DNA of 64,000 nucleotides. Source: Paludibacteraceae bacterium (GTDB taxonomy: Bacteria; Bacteroidota; Bacteroidia; Bacteroidales; Paludibacteraceae). The number at the start of each line of letters is the position of its first letter. The stretch's first letter is position 1. Both the position numbers and the translations under genes were made by a program. The notes beneath the pieces are model-generated. The model saw only the letters and a list, made by a program, of their open reading frames with translations. It made no database searches and was not told the origin of the DNA. The stretch is from contig JAKSNH010000011.1 in NCBI GenBank assembly GCA_024399955.1, positions 1 to 64,000 on the forward strand, read 5' to 3'. Shown here one piece after another: positions 8,745-18,638 of the stretch.

Positions 8745-9210
8745 TATCTAAACTCTTCAGGCTCCTCCACTCGTCTAAGATAACCCCTCCGTAGCCAAGT
8801 TGTTCACTTAAAGCAACTAAAAAATCATTGGGGAACATCTGTAACTCGTCCGTTTGGTCGAGTTTTTTTATTTGATTAATCAGCCAATCAAACAGCGTCT
8901 CATCCTCCATCGGATGACGCAAACTCTTCTCAAGCGCTTCTGCCATAAACAACATCAAACAGGTATGCGTGATGTCATTCTTTTTGGGCACAAAGAGTCT
9001 TGTTACAGAGGATAAGGTACGAAGTTCCCGAGCAGGATTACCTTGGGAGGTAAGTTCCACAATGGCCATTGGTTGCAACGTGCTGCGCCACTTATTGCCA
9101 TACACCAAATACGAACTGCGACCTTCATTTCGGGTGTACACTTCCAAAAGGTATGAAGTGTCTCCTTTTGCGTGCAAACTTAATATAATCGCCTCTGTCT
9201 TAGGGGTCAT
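8719..9210 (-). CDS. recO: DNA repair protein RecO, shortened
   Basis: RecO assists RecA loading with RecF and RecR and anneals SSB-coated strands. The N-terminal OB domain is clear (KTEAIILSLHAKGDTSYLLEV, then YTRNEGRSSYLVYG). The protein is only 163 residues against about 230-250 in relatives: the helical core is reduced, no zinc-binding cysteines remain, and the end (YGGVILDEWRSLKSLDIIQ) looks like the family C-terminus joined directly to the helix normally in the middle. It starts with ATG at 9210, about 23 nt from the expected transcription start. Because the frame is intact and the gene keeps its own promoter, I read it as a functional reduced form rather than a pseudogene. Confidence 0.8.
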   Translation of the reverse strand: MTPKTEAIILSLHAKGDTSYLLEVYTRNEGRSSYLVYGNKWRSTLQPMAIVELTSQGNPARELRTLSSVTRLFVPKKNDITHTCLMLFMAEALEKSLRHPMEDETLFDWLINQIKKLDQTDELQMFPNDFLVALSEQLGYGGVILDEWRSLKSLDIIQTVLLQ

Positions 9211-9237
9211 ATACCACAGATTATTCTAAATAGACTA

Positions 9238-9285
9238 CAAAAGTACAAAAATATTTGCATATATGCAAAAAAAATAGTACTTTTG
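9238..9285. promoter_or_regulatory. Symmetric bidirectional promoter (recO / ileS)
   Basis: Forward TTTG 9254-9257, 20 bp, TACTTTTG 9278-9285. Reverse CAAAAGTA 9238-9245 and CAAA 9266-9269, also 20 bp apart. The perfect palindrome TTTGCATATATGCAAA supplies both -33 boxes. Confidence 0.88.
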
Positions 9286-9354
9286 TGCCCAAATTGGTAA
9301 ATAGGTCCAATAGTAACTATTGGAAATCAATAAAAGAACTAAAAAATACACTAT

Positions 9355-12300
9355 ATGAAGAAATTTAATGAGTACAAACAGTTGGATTTGCCGGGAATGA
9401 GCAAGGACATCTTAGCAGAGTGGGAAAAAGAACATTTGGCCGAAAAAGCCATAGGGAAACGTCAGGATGCCAAAGGGCAATTTATTTTCTTTGAGGGACC
9501 TCCCTCCGCGAATGGTATGCCCGGTATCCATCACGTGTTGGCCCGTACTATCAAAGATACTTTCTGCCGTTTCAAGACCATGCAAGGCTACGAAGTACGT
9601 CGTAAAGCAGGGTGGGATACTCACGGATTGCCGGTTGAACTGGGCGTCGAGAAAATGCTGGGCATCACCAAAGAGGATATAGGTAAGAAAATATCCGTAG
9701 ATGAGTACAATGCCGCTTGCCGTCAGGAAGTGATGAAATATACTCAGGAATGGACCAACCTCACCAAACAAATGGGGTATTGGGTGGATCTGGAGAACCC
9801 CTATATTACTTATGACAATAAGTATATCGAGACCCTGTGGTACTTGCTCAAAGAGCTCTATAAGAAGGGTTATCTCTATAAGGGCTACACGATTCAGCCC
9901 TATTCGCCGGCTGCCGGAACAGGTCTATCTTCGCACGAACTGAACCAGCCCGGTTGCTATCGCGATGTCAAAGATACCACTGCTACTGTGCAGTTCCGTA
10001 TCAAGGAAAGCAGCATCATCGTTCATAAAAATGAGAACCTGCCGCTTTATGCGCTGGCTTGGACTACAACGCCTTGGACTTTACCATCCAATACTGCCCT
10101 TTGTGTGGGGCCCAAGATTGATTATGTAGTGGTGCAAGGCGAGAATCCATACACCCACGAAAAAGCCCTTTATCTCTTGGCGGAAGCACGTTTGTCAGCG
10201 TATGCTAAGGAACTATACCCGGTTGATGCCGAAGGAAATCAGCAACAGCCCACTATTCTATATCGTTGCAAAGGTACCGAACTGGAAGGCATGGAATATG
10301 ATCAACTCATCCCATTTGCTTCACCGATGCGTGGCGAGAATGACGGTACACCATTCCGTATCATCCTGGGGGACTACGTAACGACAGAGGATGGTACCGG
10401 CATCGTGCATATAGCTCCTACTTTTGGTGCTGATGATGCGTCGGTGGCCAAAAAAGCCGGCATCCCAAGTATGACCTTCCTTACTAAGAAAGGCGAGATA
10501 CGACCCATGGTAGATATGACGGGTAAGTTCTTCTTAATGGATGATTTGGACGAAGAGTTTGTGTCTAAACATATTCATGCCGACCTCTATGCTCAATGGC
10601 AGGGCCAGTGGGTTAAGAATGCTTACGACCCACAGTTCACTATTAACGGCAAGTACGACGAAGCCGCTGCGCAGAAAGCCGAAAACATAGATGTACGTCT
10701 CTGCATTATGCTCAAACAGGATGGTCGAGCCTTCCGCATCGAAAAACATGTGCACACCTATCCTCATTGCTGGCGCACCGATAAACCGGTCTTGTACTAC
10801 CCGCTGGATAGTTGGTTCATTCGTTCTACGAAGGCGCGTGAGGATATGATTCGGCTCAATAACACCATCCACTGGCAACCCGAATCCACCGGTACCGGAC
10901 GGTTTGGTAAGTGGCTCGAGAACCTCAATGACTGGAACTTATCTCGCTCCCGCTACTGGGGAACACCGCTGCCAATTTGGCGCACCGAAGATGGACAAGA
11001 AGAACTGTGCATAGGTTCAATCAAAGAACTATTTGAAGAAATAGATAAGTCTATCGCTGCCGGATTCATGAAGTCTAATCCGTGGCCCAAACATATCGTT
11101 GGCGACTATAGCAAAGCCAACTACGCCCCATCCATCATTGACCTGCACCGTCCGTATGTGGACAATATCATCCTTGTCAGCCCGTCCGGCAAACCAATGA
11201 AACGTGAGTTAGACCTGATTGATGTATGGTTTGATTCCGGAGCCATGCCTTATGCCCAAAACCACTTGCCTTTTGAGAATATAGATGAACCGCGTACCGC
11301 GGACTTTATCTCCGAGGGCGTGGACCAAACACGCGGATGGTTCTTTACCCTTCATGCTATCCATACCATGATTGAAGGCTCCGTGGCATTCAAAAACGTT
11401 ATCTCTAACGGCTTGGTATTGGATAAGAATGGTAATAAGATGAGTAAACGTTTAGGCAATGCCATCGATCCATTCGGTGCTTTGGATAAATATGGTGCAG
11501 ATGCCGTACGCTGGTATATGCTCACTAACTCATCTCCGTGGGAGAACCTCAAATTCGACCCAGAAGGAGTGGATGAAATACGCCGTAAATTCTTCGGAAC
11601 ACTTTACAATACCTACGGCTTCTTTGCTCTGTATGCCAATGTAGATGGTTGGGGAATGGAGAATGGAGAGTTGAGAATGGAGAATGGAGGATATACGGAG
11701 ATTGATAAGTGGATTCTGTCTAAACTCAACTCACTCATCAAGGAGGTAACCGAGGATTACGAAGCCTACGAACCTACCAAGGCTGGACGTGCTATCTCGG
11801 ACTTTGTGCAGGATGACCTCAGTAACTGGTATGTGCGTCTTAATCGTAAGCGTTTCTGGGGTGGCGAGATGAATGCAGACAAGCAAGTTGCTTATGCCAC
11901 CCTCTACACCTGTCTCAAGATAGTGGCCCAACTAATGGCTCCTAATGCTCCTTTCTATGCCGACCGCCTCTATCGCGACTTAACCGGTAAGACTGTGCAT
12001 GAGAGCGAATGGCCTATCGCCAATCATGCGTTGATGGATAAGCAATTAGAACGTCAGATGATGCTGGCTCAACAAGCCACTTCGATGATTCTGTCGCTGC
12101 GTAAACGTGCCGAAAAGAACGTGCGTCAACCTCTGCAAAAAGCCGTCATACCGGCTCCGGATATTGAAACAGCAGAAGCACTCAAACATGTGGAGAACCT
12201 CATCAAGTCTGAGGTTAACGTCAAAGAATTAGTTATCACAACGGCCGACAAGAGCGAAGTCAAACTGGTTAAGAAAATAAAACCGCAATTCAAAGTGTTA

Positions 12301-12774
12301 GGCAAAAAAGTAGGTGGACAAATGAAAGCCATCGCTGTGGCTATCGCCCAGATGTCTCAAGCCGATATAACTGCCTTTGAACAGAACGGCACGTTTGTAG
12401 TTGAGGGATATACATTAGTGGACGAAGATGTAGAGATTCTTACCGAAGATATGCCCGGCTGGCTCGTTGCTACCGAAGGTATTCTTACTATCGCGCTCGA
12501 TATCGAATTGACTCAGGAACTGATAGAGGAAGGCATAGCTCGCGAACTCATCAATCGTATCCAAAATATACGTAAATCGTCCGGTCTGGAAATAACCGAC
12601 CGTATCCTCGTAACCATCAGCACCAATGATGCTATCGCTCCTGCCGTTGAACATTTCAATGACTACATCGCTGCACAAGTGCTCGCCGCACAAGTTAAAG
12701 TGGCTGAACTGACCGATGGCGAAGAAGTGGAAATTAACAACCAACAAATTCGTATTAACATTCAAAAAGCATAA
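9355..12774 (+). CDS. ileS: Isoleucyl-tRNA synthetase
   Basis: Class I synthetase of 1139 residues charging tRNA-Ile. The HIGH signature appears as GIHH (residues 56-59), preceded by PPSANG, and KMSKR is at about 695-699. Editing-domain marks include LAWTTTPWTLPSNTAL and DYVTTEDGTGIVHIAPTFGADD. Length and the absence of C-terminal zinc cysteines fit the long Bacteroidota/eukaryote-like form. Residues ~766-779 (MENGELRMENGG) are an in-frame insert made of the microrepeat word GAATGGAGA, between otherwise conserved segments FALYANVDGW and YTEIDKW. Leader of about 65 nt. The next gene starts 3 bp after the stop. Confidence 0.98.
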   Translation: MKKFNEYKQLDLPGMSKDILAEWEKEHLAEKAIGKRQDAKGQFIFFEGPPSANGMPGIHHVLARTIKDTFCRFKTMQGYEVRRKAGWDTHGLPVELGVEKMLGITKEDIGKKISVDEYNAACRQEVMKYTQEWTNLTKQMGYWVDLENPYITYDNKYIETLWYLLKELYKKGYLYKGYTIQPYSPAAGTGLSSHELNQPGCYRDVKDTTATVQFRIKESSIIVHKNENLPLYALAWTTTPWTLPSNTALCVGPKIDYVVVQGENPYTHEKALYLLAEARLSAYAKELYPVDAEGNQQQPTILYRCKGTELEGMEYDQLIPFASPMRGENDGTPFRIILGDYVTTEDGTGIVHIAPTFGADDASVAKKAGIPSMTFLTKKGEIRPMVDMTGKFFLMDDLDEEFVSKHIHADLYAQWQGQWVKNAYDPQFTINGKYDEAAAQKAENIDVRLCIMLKQDGRAFRIEKHVHTYPHCWRTDKPVLYYPLDSWFIRSTKAREDMIRLNNTIHWQPESTGTGRFGKWLENLNDWNLSRSRYWGTPLPIWRTEDGQEELCIGSIKELFEEIDKSIAAGFMKSNPWPKHIVGDYSKANYAPSIIDLHRPYVDNIILVSPSGKPMKRELDLIDVWFDSGAMPYAQNHLPFENIDEPRTADFISEGVDQTRGWFFTLHAIHTMIEGSVAFKNVISNGLVLDKNGNKMSKRLGNAIDPFGALDKYGADAVRWYMLTNSSPWENLKFDPEGVDEIRRKFFGTLYNTYGFFALYANVDGWGMENGELRMENGGYTEIDKWILSKLNSLIKEVTEDYEAYEPTKAGRAISDFVQDDLSNWYVRLNRKRFWGGEMNADKQVAYATLYTCLKIVAQLMAPNAPFYADRLYRDLTGKTVHESEWPIANHALMDKQLERQMMLAQQATSMILSLRKRAEKNVRQPLQKAVIPAPDIETAEALKHVENLIKSEVNVKELVITTADKSEVKLVKKIKPQFKVLGKKVGGQMKAIAVAIAQMSQADITAFEQNGTFVVEGYTLVDEDVEILTEDMPGWLVATEGILTIALDIELTQELIEEGIARELINRIQNIRKSSGLEITDRILVTISTNDAIAPAVEHFNDYIAAQVLAAQVKVAELTDGEEVEINNQQIRINIQKA

Positions 12775-12776
12775 AT

Positions 12777-13220
12777 ATGAAAAAAGTATGTAATTTATTG
12801 ACATTAGGCATTGTGTTGATGCTTGTCGTCACTGGTTGTAACAAGAAAGATGAAGTAGAGATTCTAGTCGATTCTGATCCATTGTACGGCTATTGGAAAA
12901 AAACAACAGGAAATGAGTACTTGCGTTTTATGACTGAACAAGAAGATATGCGCGATGGTGATTATCTCTTTGGTTATGAATGGAACGAAGATGATGACGT
13001 TTATGAAAGTGATATACAGAAGCAATATCATGGAAATGGATGGTTTAAGTATAAAATGACCACTAAGAGCAAAAGCGATACCATCTTACATGAACTTCAT
13101 TTCATGGATAACCAAGGTGCTACAATCCCAAAAACCTATACGATTGTTTCTACATCGTCGCAATCTCTTATTTATAAAGATAATCTATCTACTTATTCGT
13201 TCATAAAAGTAAAGCGTTAA
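12777..13220 (+). CDS. Hypothetical lipoprotein
   Basis: Lipoprotein of 147 residues: MKKV, hydrophobic core, then LVVTGC with the lipidated Cys at 21 and KKDE after it, a charged start that favours surface exposure in this phylum. The mature part begins with LYGYWKKTTGNEYLRF and has alternating beta strands, reminiscent of small lipocalin-like (calycin) domains, but no family is certain. It fits tightly between ileS (2 bp gap) and the AsmA-like gene (2 bp gap), so it is likely translated from the ileS transcript. Confidence 0.75.
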   Translation: MKKVCNLLTLGIVLMLVVTGCNKKDEVEILVDSDPLYGYWKKTTGNEYLRFMTEQEDMRDGDYLFGYEWNEDDDVYESDIQKQYHGNGWFKYKMTTKSKSDTILHELHFMDNQGATIPKTYTIVSTSSQSLIYKDNLSTYSFIKVKR

Positions 13221-13222
13221 TT

Positions 13223-16210
13223 ATGAAACGTTTCTTCAAAATACTTGGTATTACTCTTGGTTCGCTTCTGACTGTAGTTATCATTGCAGCGACGGTGGCT
13301 ATTTGGTGGGTCTTTACACCTGAGCGTCTCACGCCGGTGGCTCGTCAAGTGGCAGATAAGTTCATTACTTGCGACCATGAATTAGGCAACGTGGACCTCA
13401 CTTTCTTCTCTACGTTCCCTGAGTTTGCCCTCCGCGCCGATGGCCTGTATCTGATTAATCCTATGGAAGGAGCCCAGTCGGATACGTTGCTGGCTGCACC
13501 CAAAGTAGTGGCTGTGGTTAATGTGATGGAGTTCCTACGCAACCAAAACCTCATCGTTCGTGAGCTGTCTTTGCCCGAGGTGCAGGCCAATATATTCATT
13601 AACGAGCAAGGTGACAATAACTTCTCGGTTTTTGTCTCGTCGCCCGATTCAACCGAGGAAGATACAACGGCTTTCTCGCTGCCCTTCCAAGATATTCGCG
13701 TGGAAGGACTCCAACTCACCGCTCCTCAACTCAGTTTTGTGGATAAGAAAGATAGCCTATCTGCCATTCTTACAAACACGGCTATTAATGGTACGGTAAA
13801 AGGATGGGATGATGTGCTTCTTACTTTGCAATCGGCATCTGTATCTGCTACATTGGGAGATACCCCATACGCCGATGGTCTGCAGGTTGGATTGACGCTG
13901 CCTGCCGAAGTGAACTTAGATAGTATGCACTTTGTGCTGCACCAAGCCCAACTCGCTATCAACCAATTTGAATTAGGCATAGATGGTGTTGTGGATTTGC
14001 AACCGGACTTAGCTGTAGATGCTACCATTCAAACGAATAACTGGCAGATCGAACCCCTATTGGCGCTTCTGCCTGCTTCCATTACCCAATCCCTTCAGTC
14101 ATTCCGTCTCAAAGGAGACATCCAACTCTCTGCTGCGGCTCAATTAGATATGGCAACCAATAAAAGCCATGTCTCCATTCATCAATTAGACGCTAACGTA
14201 TGGCATAGTTCGGTGTCTGCCAAAGGCGAAGTGGATGATGTGCTCAATGACCTCTATTTAGATATGGCCCTTGATGTAAATGTCCCCATCTGGGATGTGG
14301 AACGCTGGATACCGCAGGATATGCAGGTGACAGGGGCAGTCAAAGGCAACCTGGCAGCAAAAATCAAATTGGCTGACCTCACCGAGATGCAGTTAGACAA
14401 AGGGCATATCAGCGGCGATTTAATGCTGAACGATATCCATTTCCAAATGGATAGTATGTTGGCTAATCTGGATAAGATGCGTCTGCAGTTCACCCTGCCG
14501 AATGCCACTCCGTCCCATAAGAAATTAGGATGGTTAGCCGCTACACTCACTATGTCCCCATTGGCTTTTGAGCAAACAGGTTCATTAGCCGCCAATATAG
14601 ACGAGAGTGTACTCAAAGTTGAAGCCGGCAATGTACTCAGCAATGACCCCATTCTATATGCCAATATAAACCTGTCTTCAAAGGGGCAATTAGTGGCTAA
14701 GATGGATAGCATGGCTGCTACGATGCAGGTGCCCGCTTTAACTGCTTATGCCGAGTATGACACCAAGGATGCTACGCATATACCTGTTCTCAAGGCTACT
14801 CTCGACTTTGATGACCTGGAGGGTAACTACACGGACTGGTTAGCCCACTTGGAGAAATCTACTCTTAAGGCATCCATCACCGGTGGCAAACGCAACAAGA
14901 GCGTTCCTGTCATGAGTGCACAGATAACCACTAAGTCCCTAACGGCCAGTCAAGGTGAAGACTTGGCTGCTAAAACAGGTGCTCTGTCCATCTCTGCTAA
15001 AGCGCGTTACAACAGCAAAGCCGACCAAATCCTGCTCAAGTGGAATCCACGTTTGGATGTGGATCTAAAGGATGGACGTGCCTTATTATCCTCCCTGCCG
15101 CCATTGATTGAGATACCTCAGATACGCTTCTCTTACTCCAACAAAGATTTCGTCATCGATACCAGCCGTATCGTCTTGGGCAATAGTGATTTCTGCTTGA
15201 GTGGCGAAGTGAAGAATATAGGTAAGTGGCTGCAAAAGAAAGATACCTTGGTGGGTGTGCTCAATTTCACATCTTCGCGCACCGATGTGAATGAGTTCAT
15301 GGAATGGTTCTCGGCGGACAAAGGTTCCGAAGAAACAGAAGGGGCTACAGCTACCGATACGACTGCTACCTCTACTTCTACGTCTACTTCTACCGAAGAG
15401 GCCAATCCTTTTTTGGTGCCAACCGATGTGGATCTGACCCTCAATACCCATATCGATGAGACGGTTGTCTTTAATCAGAATGCACGGAACTTAGGAGGAC
15501 GCATCTATATACAAGATGGCAAATTGGTGCTGGAGGAAGTTGGATTTATATGCCGTGCTGCTAAACTCCAACTCACCGCCATGTACCGTACTCCGCGCCG
15601 CAACCACCTCTACCTCGGCTTTGATTACCACATGTTGGATGTCAATATCCAGGAACTCGTCAATATGGTGCCGGACGTAGTAGATATGGTACCGATGCTC
15701 AAGTCTTTCAAGGGCGATGCTGAGTTCCACTTGGCTGCAGAAACCTACTTGAAGGCGAACTACGAACCTAAGGTTTCTACATTGCGTGGCGCTTGCTCAA
15801 TCTTTGGTAAAGACTTAGTCGTACTGGATAGTGAGACTTTCACAACCATCAGTAAACTGCTCATGTTCAACAAGAAAACCGAGAACATAGTGGACTCTAT
15901 CTCGGCTGAGATAACGCTCTATAAGGACGAAATAGATGTCTATCCGTTCTGTGTTTCCATTGATAACTACATGGCTGCATTAGGTGGACGGCATAACTTA
16001 GATATGTCTTTCGACTACCATGTCAACCTGCTCAAACCATTGTACTTAGGTGTGGATGTGACCGGCACGTTTGATGACCTGAATATCAAACTCGCTCCTT
16101 GCCGGTATGCTAAGGATTTCCGTCCGCTCTTCCATGGTAAGGTGGATACCCAATCGGCTGAACTACGTGCAACAATTCGCAATTCAATGCGCAAAAACGT
16201 TAAAATTTAA
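13223..16210 (+). CDS. AsmA family envelope protein
   Basis: Protein of 995 residues with one N-terminal membrane helix (residues 5-30) followed by FTPERLTPVARQVADKF and a long beta-rich body, the architecture of AsmA-like proteins. This superfamily (AsmA, TamB, YhdP) forms grooved beta bridges thought to move phospholipids or assist outer-membrane assembly. The C-terminal AsmA-like part includes ADVDLTLNTHIDETVVFNQ-type strands and GGRHNLDMSFDYHVNLLKP. A low-complexity Thr/Ser run (near residues 708-722) separates two lobes. It lies 2 bp after the lipoprotein and 5 bp before the peptidase gene. Confidence 0.88.
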   Translation: MKRFFKILGITLGSLLTVVIIAATVAIWWVFTPERLTPVARQVADKFITCDHELGNVDLTFFSTFPEFALRADGLYLINPMEGAQSDTLLAAPKVVAVVNVMEFLRNQNLIVRELSLPEVQANIFINEQGDNNFSVFVSSPDSTEEDTTAFSLPFQDIRVEGLQLTAPQLSFVDKKDSLSAILTNTAINGTVKGWDDVLLTLQSASVSATLGDTPYADGLQVGLTLPAEVNLDSMHFVLHQAQLAINQFELGIDGVVDLQPDLAVDATIQTNNWQIEPLLALLPASITQSLQSFRLKGDIQLSAAAQLDMATNKSHVSIHQLDANVWHSSVSAKGEVDDVLNDLYLDMALDVNVPIWDVERWIPQDMQVTGAVKGNLAAKIKLADLTEMQLDKGHISGDLMLNDIHFQMDSMLANLDKMRLQFTLPNATPSHKKLGWLAATLTMSPLAFEQTGSLAANIDESVLKVEAGNVLSNDPILYANINLSSKGQLVAKMDSMAATMQVPALTAYAEYDTKDATHIPVLKATLDFDDLEGNYTDWLAHLEKSTLKASITGGKRNKSVPVMSAQITTKSLTASQGEDLAAKTGALSISAKARYNSKADQILLKWNPRLDVDLKDGRALLSSLPPLIEIPQIRFSYSNKDFVIDTSRIVLGNSDFCLSGEVKNIGKWLQKKDTLVGVLNFTSSRTDVNEFMEWFSADKGSEETEGATATDTTATSTSTSTSTEEANPFLVPTDVDLTLNTHIDETVVFNQNARNLGGRIYIQDGKLVLEEVGFICRAAKLQLTAMYRTPRRNHLYLGFDYHMLDVNIQELVNMVPDVVDMVPMLKSFKGDAEFHLAAETYLKANYEPKVSTLRGACSIFGKDLVVLDSETFTTISKLLMFNKKTENIVDSISAEITLYKDEIDVYPFCVSIDNYMAALGGRHNLDMSFDYHVNLLKPLYLGVDVTGTFDDLNIKLAPCRYAKDFRPLFHGKVDTQSAELRATIRNSMRKNVKI

Positions 16211-16215
16211 TCATA

Positions 16216-18312
16216 ATGAAAAAATCTCTTTTATTGGGCCTCGCTGCCCTCACACTTATGGCTTGTCATAAACAAAATCCGTTCTTAACTCAACAAGATA
16301 CCCCCTATGGTGTACCTGCTTTTGAACAGTACCAACTCTCCGACTATCATCCGGCTTTTGCTGAAGCGATGCGTCAGTATCAGGACGAAGTGGATGCTAT
16401 CATCAATAACCCCGATGCTCCTACTTTTGAGAATACCATTGCTGCCTTGGATCGCTGTGGCGGTCTGCTGGACTTAGTGCAAGGTGTGTTCTTTAATATC
16501 TTAGAGGCCGATGGTAATGAACAGATGGATGCCATCGCCAATGAAGTGGCTCCTCAATTGAGCGAGTTAAGTGATGGTATTCTGCTTAATGATGCGCTCT
16601 TTGCTCGTATCAAAGCTGTTTATGAGCAGAAGGATAGCCTGAACTTGAACTCCGAGCAACTGCGTCTGTTAACTGAGACGTATAAACAGTTTGTCAATAA
16701 TGGTGCTAACCTGCCGGCTGATAAGAAAGAGCGTCTCAAACAGATCAATCAAGAACTGTCTATCTTGTCCTTGCAGTTTGGTCAGAACGTAGTGGCTGAA
16801 ACCAATTCCGAAGAGGCACAAGTGCTTATTACCGATGAGAGTCAATTGGCCGGACTGCCTGAGTCCGCCAAGGCTGCGGCTAAGGAAGAGGCTGAGGCTG
16901 CCGGTAAACAAGGTTGGCTCTTCTCGCCCAAACGCACTTCGTTCACTCCGGTTCTCCAATACTGCGAAAACCGCGACTTGCGCCGTCAGTTATTGCTCGC
17001 TTATACCACGCGTGCTAACCATGATAATGCCAATGATAACAAGGCCCTCATCAATAAGACCATGCACCTGCGTATTGAGAAGGCACAACTATTTGGATTT
17101 GAATGCCCTGCTGATTATATCCTGCAGGACTGTATGGCTAAGGATGCCAAGACCGTGGATGCTTTCCTGCAATCCGTTTGGGAACCTTCATTGGCTGCCG
17201 CTAAACGCGAGGCTGCTGCGTTGCAAGAATTGCTAAGCCAGGATATGCCCAGAGAAAAACTCCAGCCTTGGGATTGGTGGTACTATGCCGAGAAACTGCG
17301 CAAACTCAAATACGACCTTAACGAAGAGGAACTCAAACCCTACTTTGAATTAAGTAACGTTCGTAAAGGGGCGTTCAACCTGGCGCATAACTTGTATGGA
17401 CTCAACTTTGAGAAATTGAACGACATGCCTGTCTATAACCCCGAAGTAGAGGTCTTCAAAGTAACCGATGCCGAAGGCGGATTGGTGGGTATTCTCTATA
17501 CCGATTATTTCCCAAGAGCCGGCAAACGTCCCGGAGCATGGATGAATGATATATGCCATCAATACGTAGATGCTAACGGCGTGGACCATCGTCCCGTCAT
17601 TATCAATGTGGGTAACTTCAATAAGCCTACTGCCGGCAATCCGTCACTACTATCGATGGACGATGTAGAGACCCTTTTCCATGAGTTCGGTCATGCCTTA
17701 CACGGACTGATGAGTAAGGCTACCTATAAGTCCTTAGCCGGCACCAATGTGCCTCGTGACTTTGTGGAACTGCCGTCTCAGTTTATGGAGAATTACTGCT
17801 ACGAACCGCAAGTATTGGCCACGTATGCCTTCCACTACCAGACCGGTGAAGTGATGCCCGATTCGCTGGTGGAGAAGATCAATGCGGCTAAGAAATTTAA
17901 CCAAGGGTTTGTGGAGACCGAATTACTGTCGGCATCCATCCTGGATATGGATTATCATAAATTAACTACCTTAGATACGATTGATGTTAATGCTTTTGAG
18001 GCTGCATCCATGGCTAAGATGAAGATGATTGACGAAATCATTGTGCGTTATCGCTCTACGTTCTACAATCATATCTTCACAACCGGCTACGAGGCAGGTT
18101 ATTACTCCTACACTTGGGCTGCTGTGCTGGATGCAGATGCCTTTGCTGCATTCAAAGAAACCGGTGATATATTCAATCTCGAAGTGGCTAAGCGTTTCCG
18201 TCGCCTGCTTGAACAAGGTGGTACTCGCGATGCTGCTGAACTATACCAAGAGTTCCGAGGTAAAGAGGCTAACCCCGAGTACTTACTTCGTCGCAAAGGA
18301 TTTATCGACTGA
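16216..18312 (+). CDS. M3 family peptidase (dipeptidyl carboxypeptidase type)
   Basis: Zinc metallopeptidase of 698 residues of the M3A family (Dcp/oligopeptidase A). The catalytic HEFGH is at residues 489-493 (FHEFGHALHGL), with the downstream Glu in NVPRDFVELPSQFMENYCY. A lipoprotein-like start (LLLGLAALTLMACHK) suggests periplasmic anchoring at Cys17, as in Bacteroidota Dcp homologues. It would degrade short peptides; Dcp-type removal of C-terminal dipeptides is the likeliest but oligopeptidase activity is possible. Its stop codon overlaps the next start. Confidence 0.92.
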   Translation: MKKSLLLGLAALTLMACHKQNPFLTQQDTPYGVPAFEQYQLSDYHPAFAEAMRQYQDEVDAIINNPDAPTFENTIAALDRCGGLLDLVQGVFFNILEADGNEQMDAIANEVAPQLSELSDGILLNDALFARIKAVYEQKDSLNLNSEQLRLLTETYKQFVNNGANLPADKKERLKQINQELSILSLQFGQNVVAETNSEEAQVLITDESQLAGLPESAKAAAKEEAEAAGKQGWLFSPKRTSFTPVLQYCENRDLRRQLLLAYTTRANHDNANDNKALINKTMHLRIEKAQLFGFECPADYILQDCMAKDAKTVDAFLQSVWEPSLAAAKREAAALQELLSQDMPREKLQPWDWWYYAEKLRKLKYDLNEEELKPYFELSNVRKGAFNLAHNLYGLNFEKLNDMPVYNPEVEVFKVTDAEGGLVGILYTDYFPRAGKRPGAWMNDICHQYVDANGVDHRPVIINVGNFNKPTAGNPSLLSMDDVETLFHEFGHALHGLMSKATYKSLAGTNVPRDFVELPSQFMENYCYEPQVLATYAFHYQTGEVMPDSLVEKINAAKKFNQGFVETELLSASILDMDYHKLTTLDTIDVNAFEAASMAKMKMIDEIIVRYRSTFYNHIFTTGYEAGYYSYTWAAVLDADAFAAFKETGDIFNLEVAKRFRRLLEQGGTRDAAELYQEFRGKEANPEYLLRRKGFID

Positions 18313-18638
18313 TGGACTTTCTCTCTACCTACATCCTAACGTGGCGACTGCCGGTAGCTTTAGCTATTGCAGCACTGGCTATCTTTCCTATTCGCACAGC
18401 GTATCGTAAACTGCGCATCAGCGATTTGGATATATTAGACAATGGTGCGGTGGAGCAGTCTTTTTGTGCTTCACTTTGGATAGGCATCGCCGCATGGTTC
18501 TATCCCTATGTGGCAGTTCTCGTGCTTGGCGTGTGGATTTGTTTATGGTTACGCCATCTACTGACCTTTAGAGCATGGCTGGCTTCCATCATTGCTTTGG
18601 CAATGTGTGCCTTTTGGTACTACATCATAAATGGTTAA
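18312..18638 (+). CDS. Small integral membrane protein
   Basis: Protein of 108 residues with three or four hydrophobic helices (about 6-27, 47-60, 63-80, 86-105) and a short positively charged loop RTAYRKLRISDLD. No family recognised. The ATG overlaps the stop of the peptidase gene, so coupling is likely. Its 3' end overlaps convergent thiD by 14 bp. Confidence 0.6.
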   Translation: MDFLSTYILTWRLPVALAIAALAIFPIRTAYRKLRISDLDILDNGAVEQSFCASLWIGIAAWFYPYVAVLVLGVWICLWLRHLLTFRAWLASIIALAMCAFWYYIING

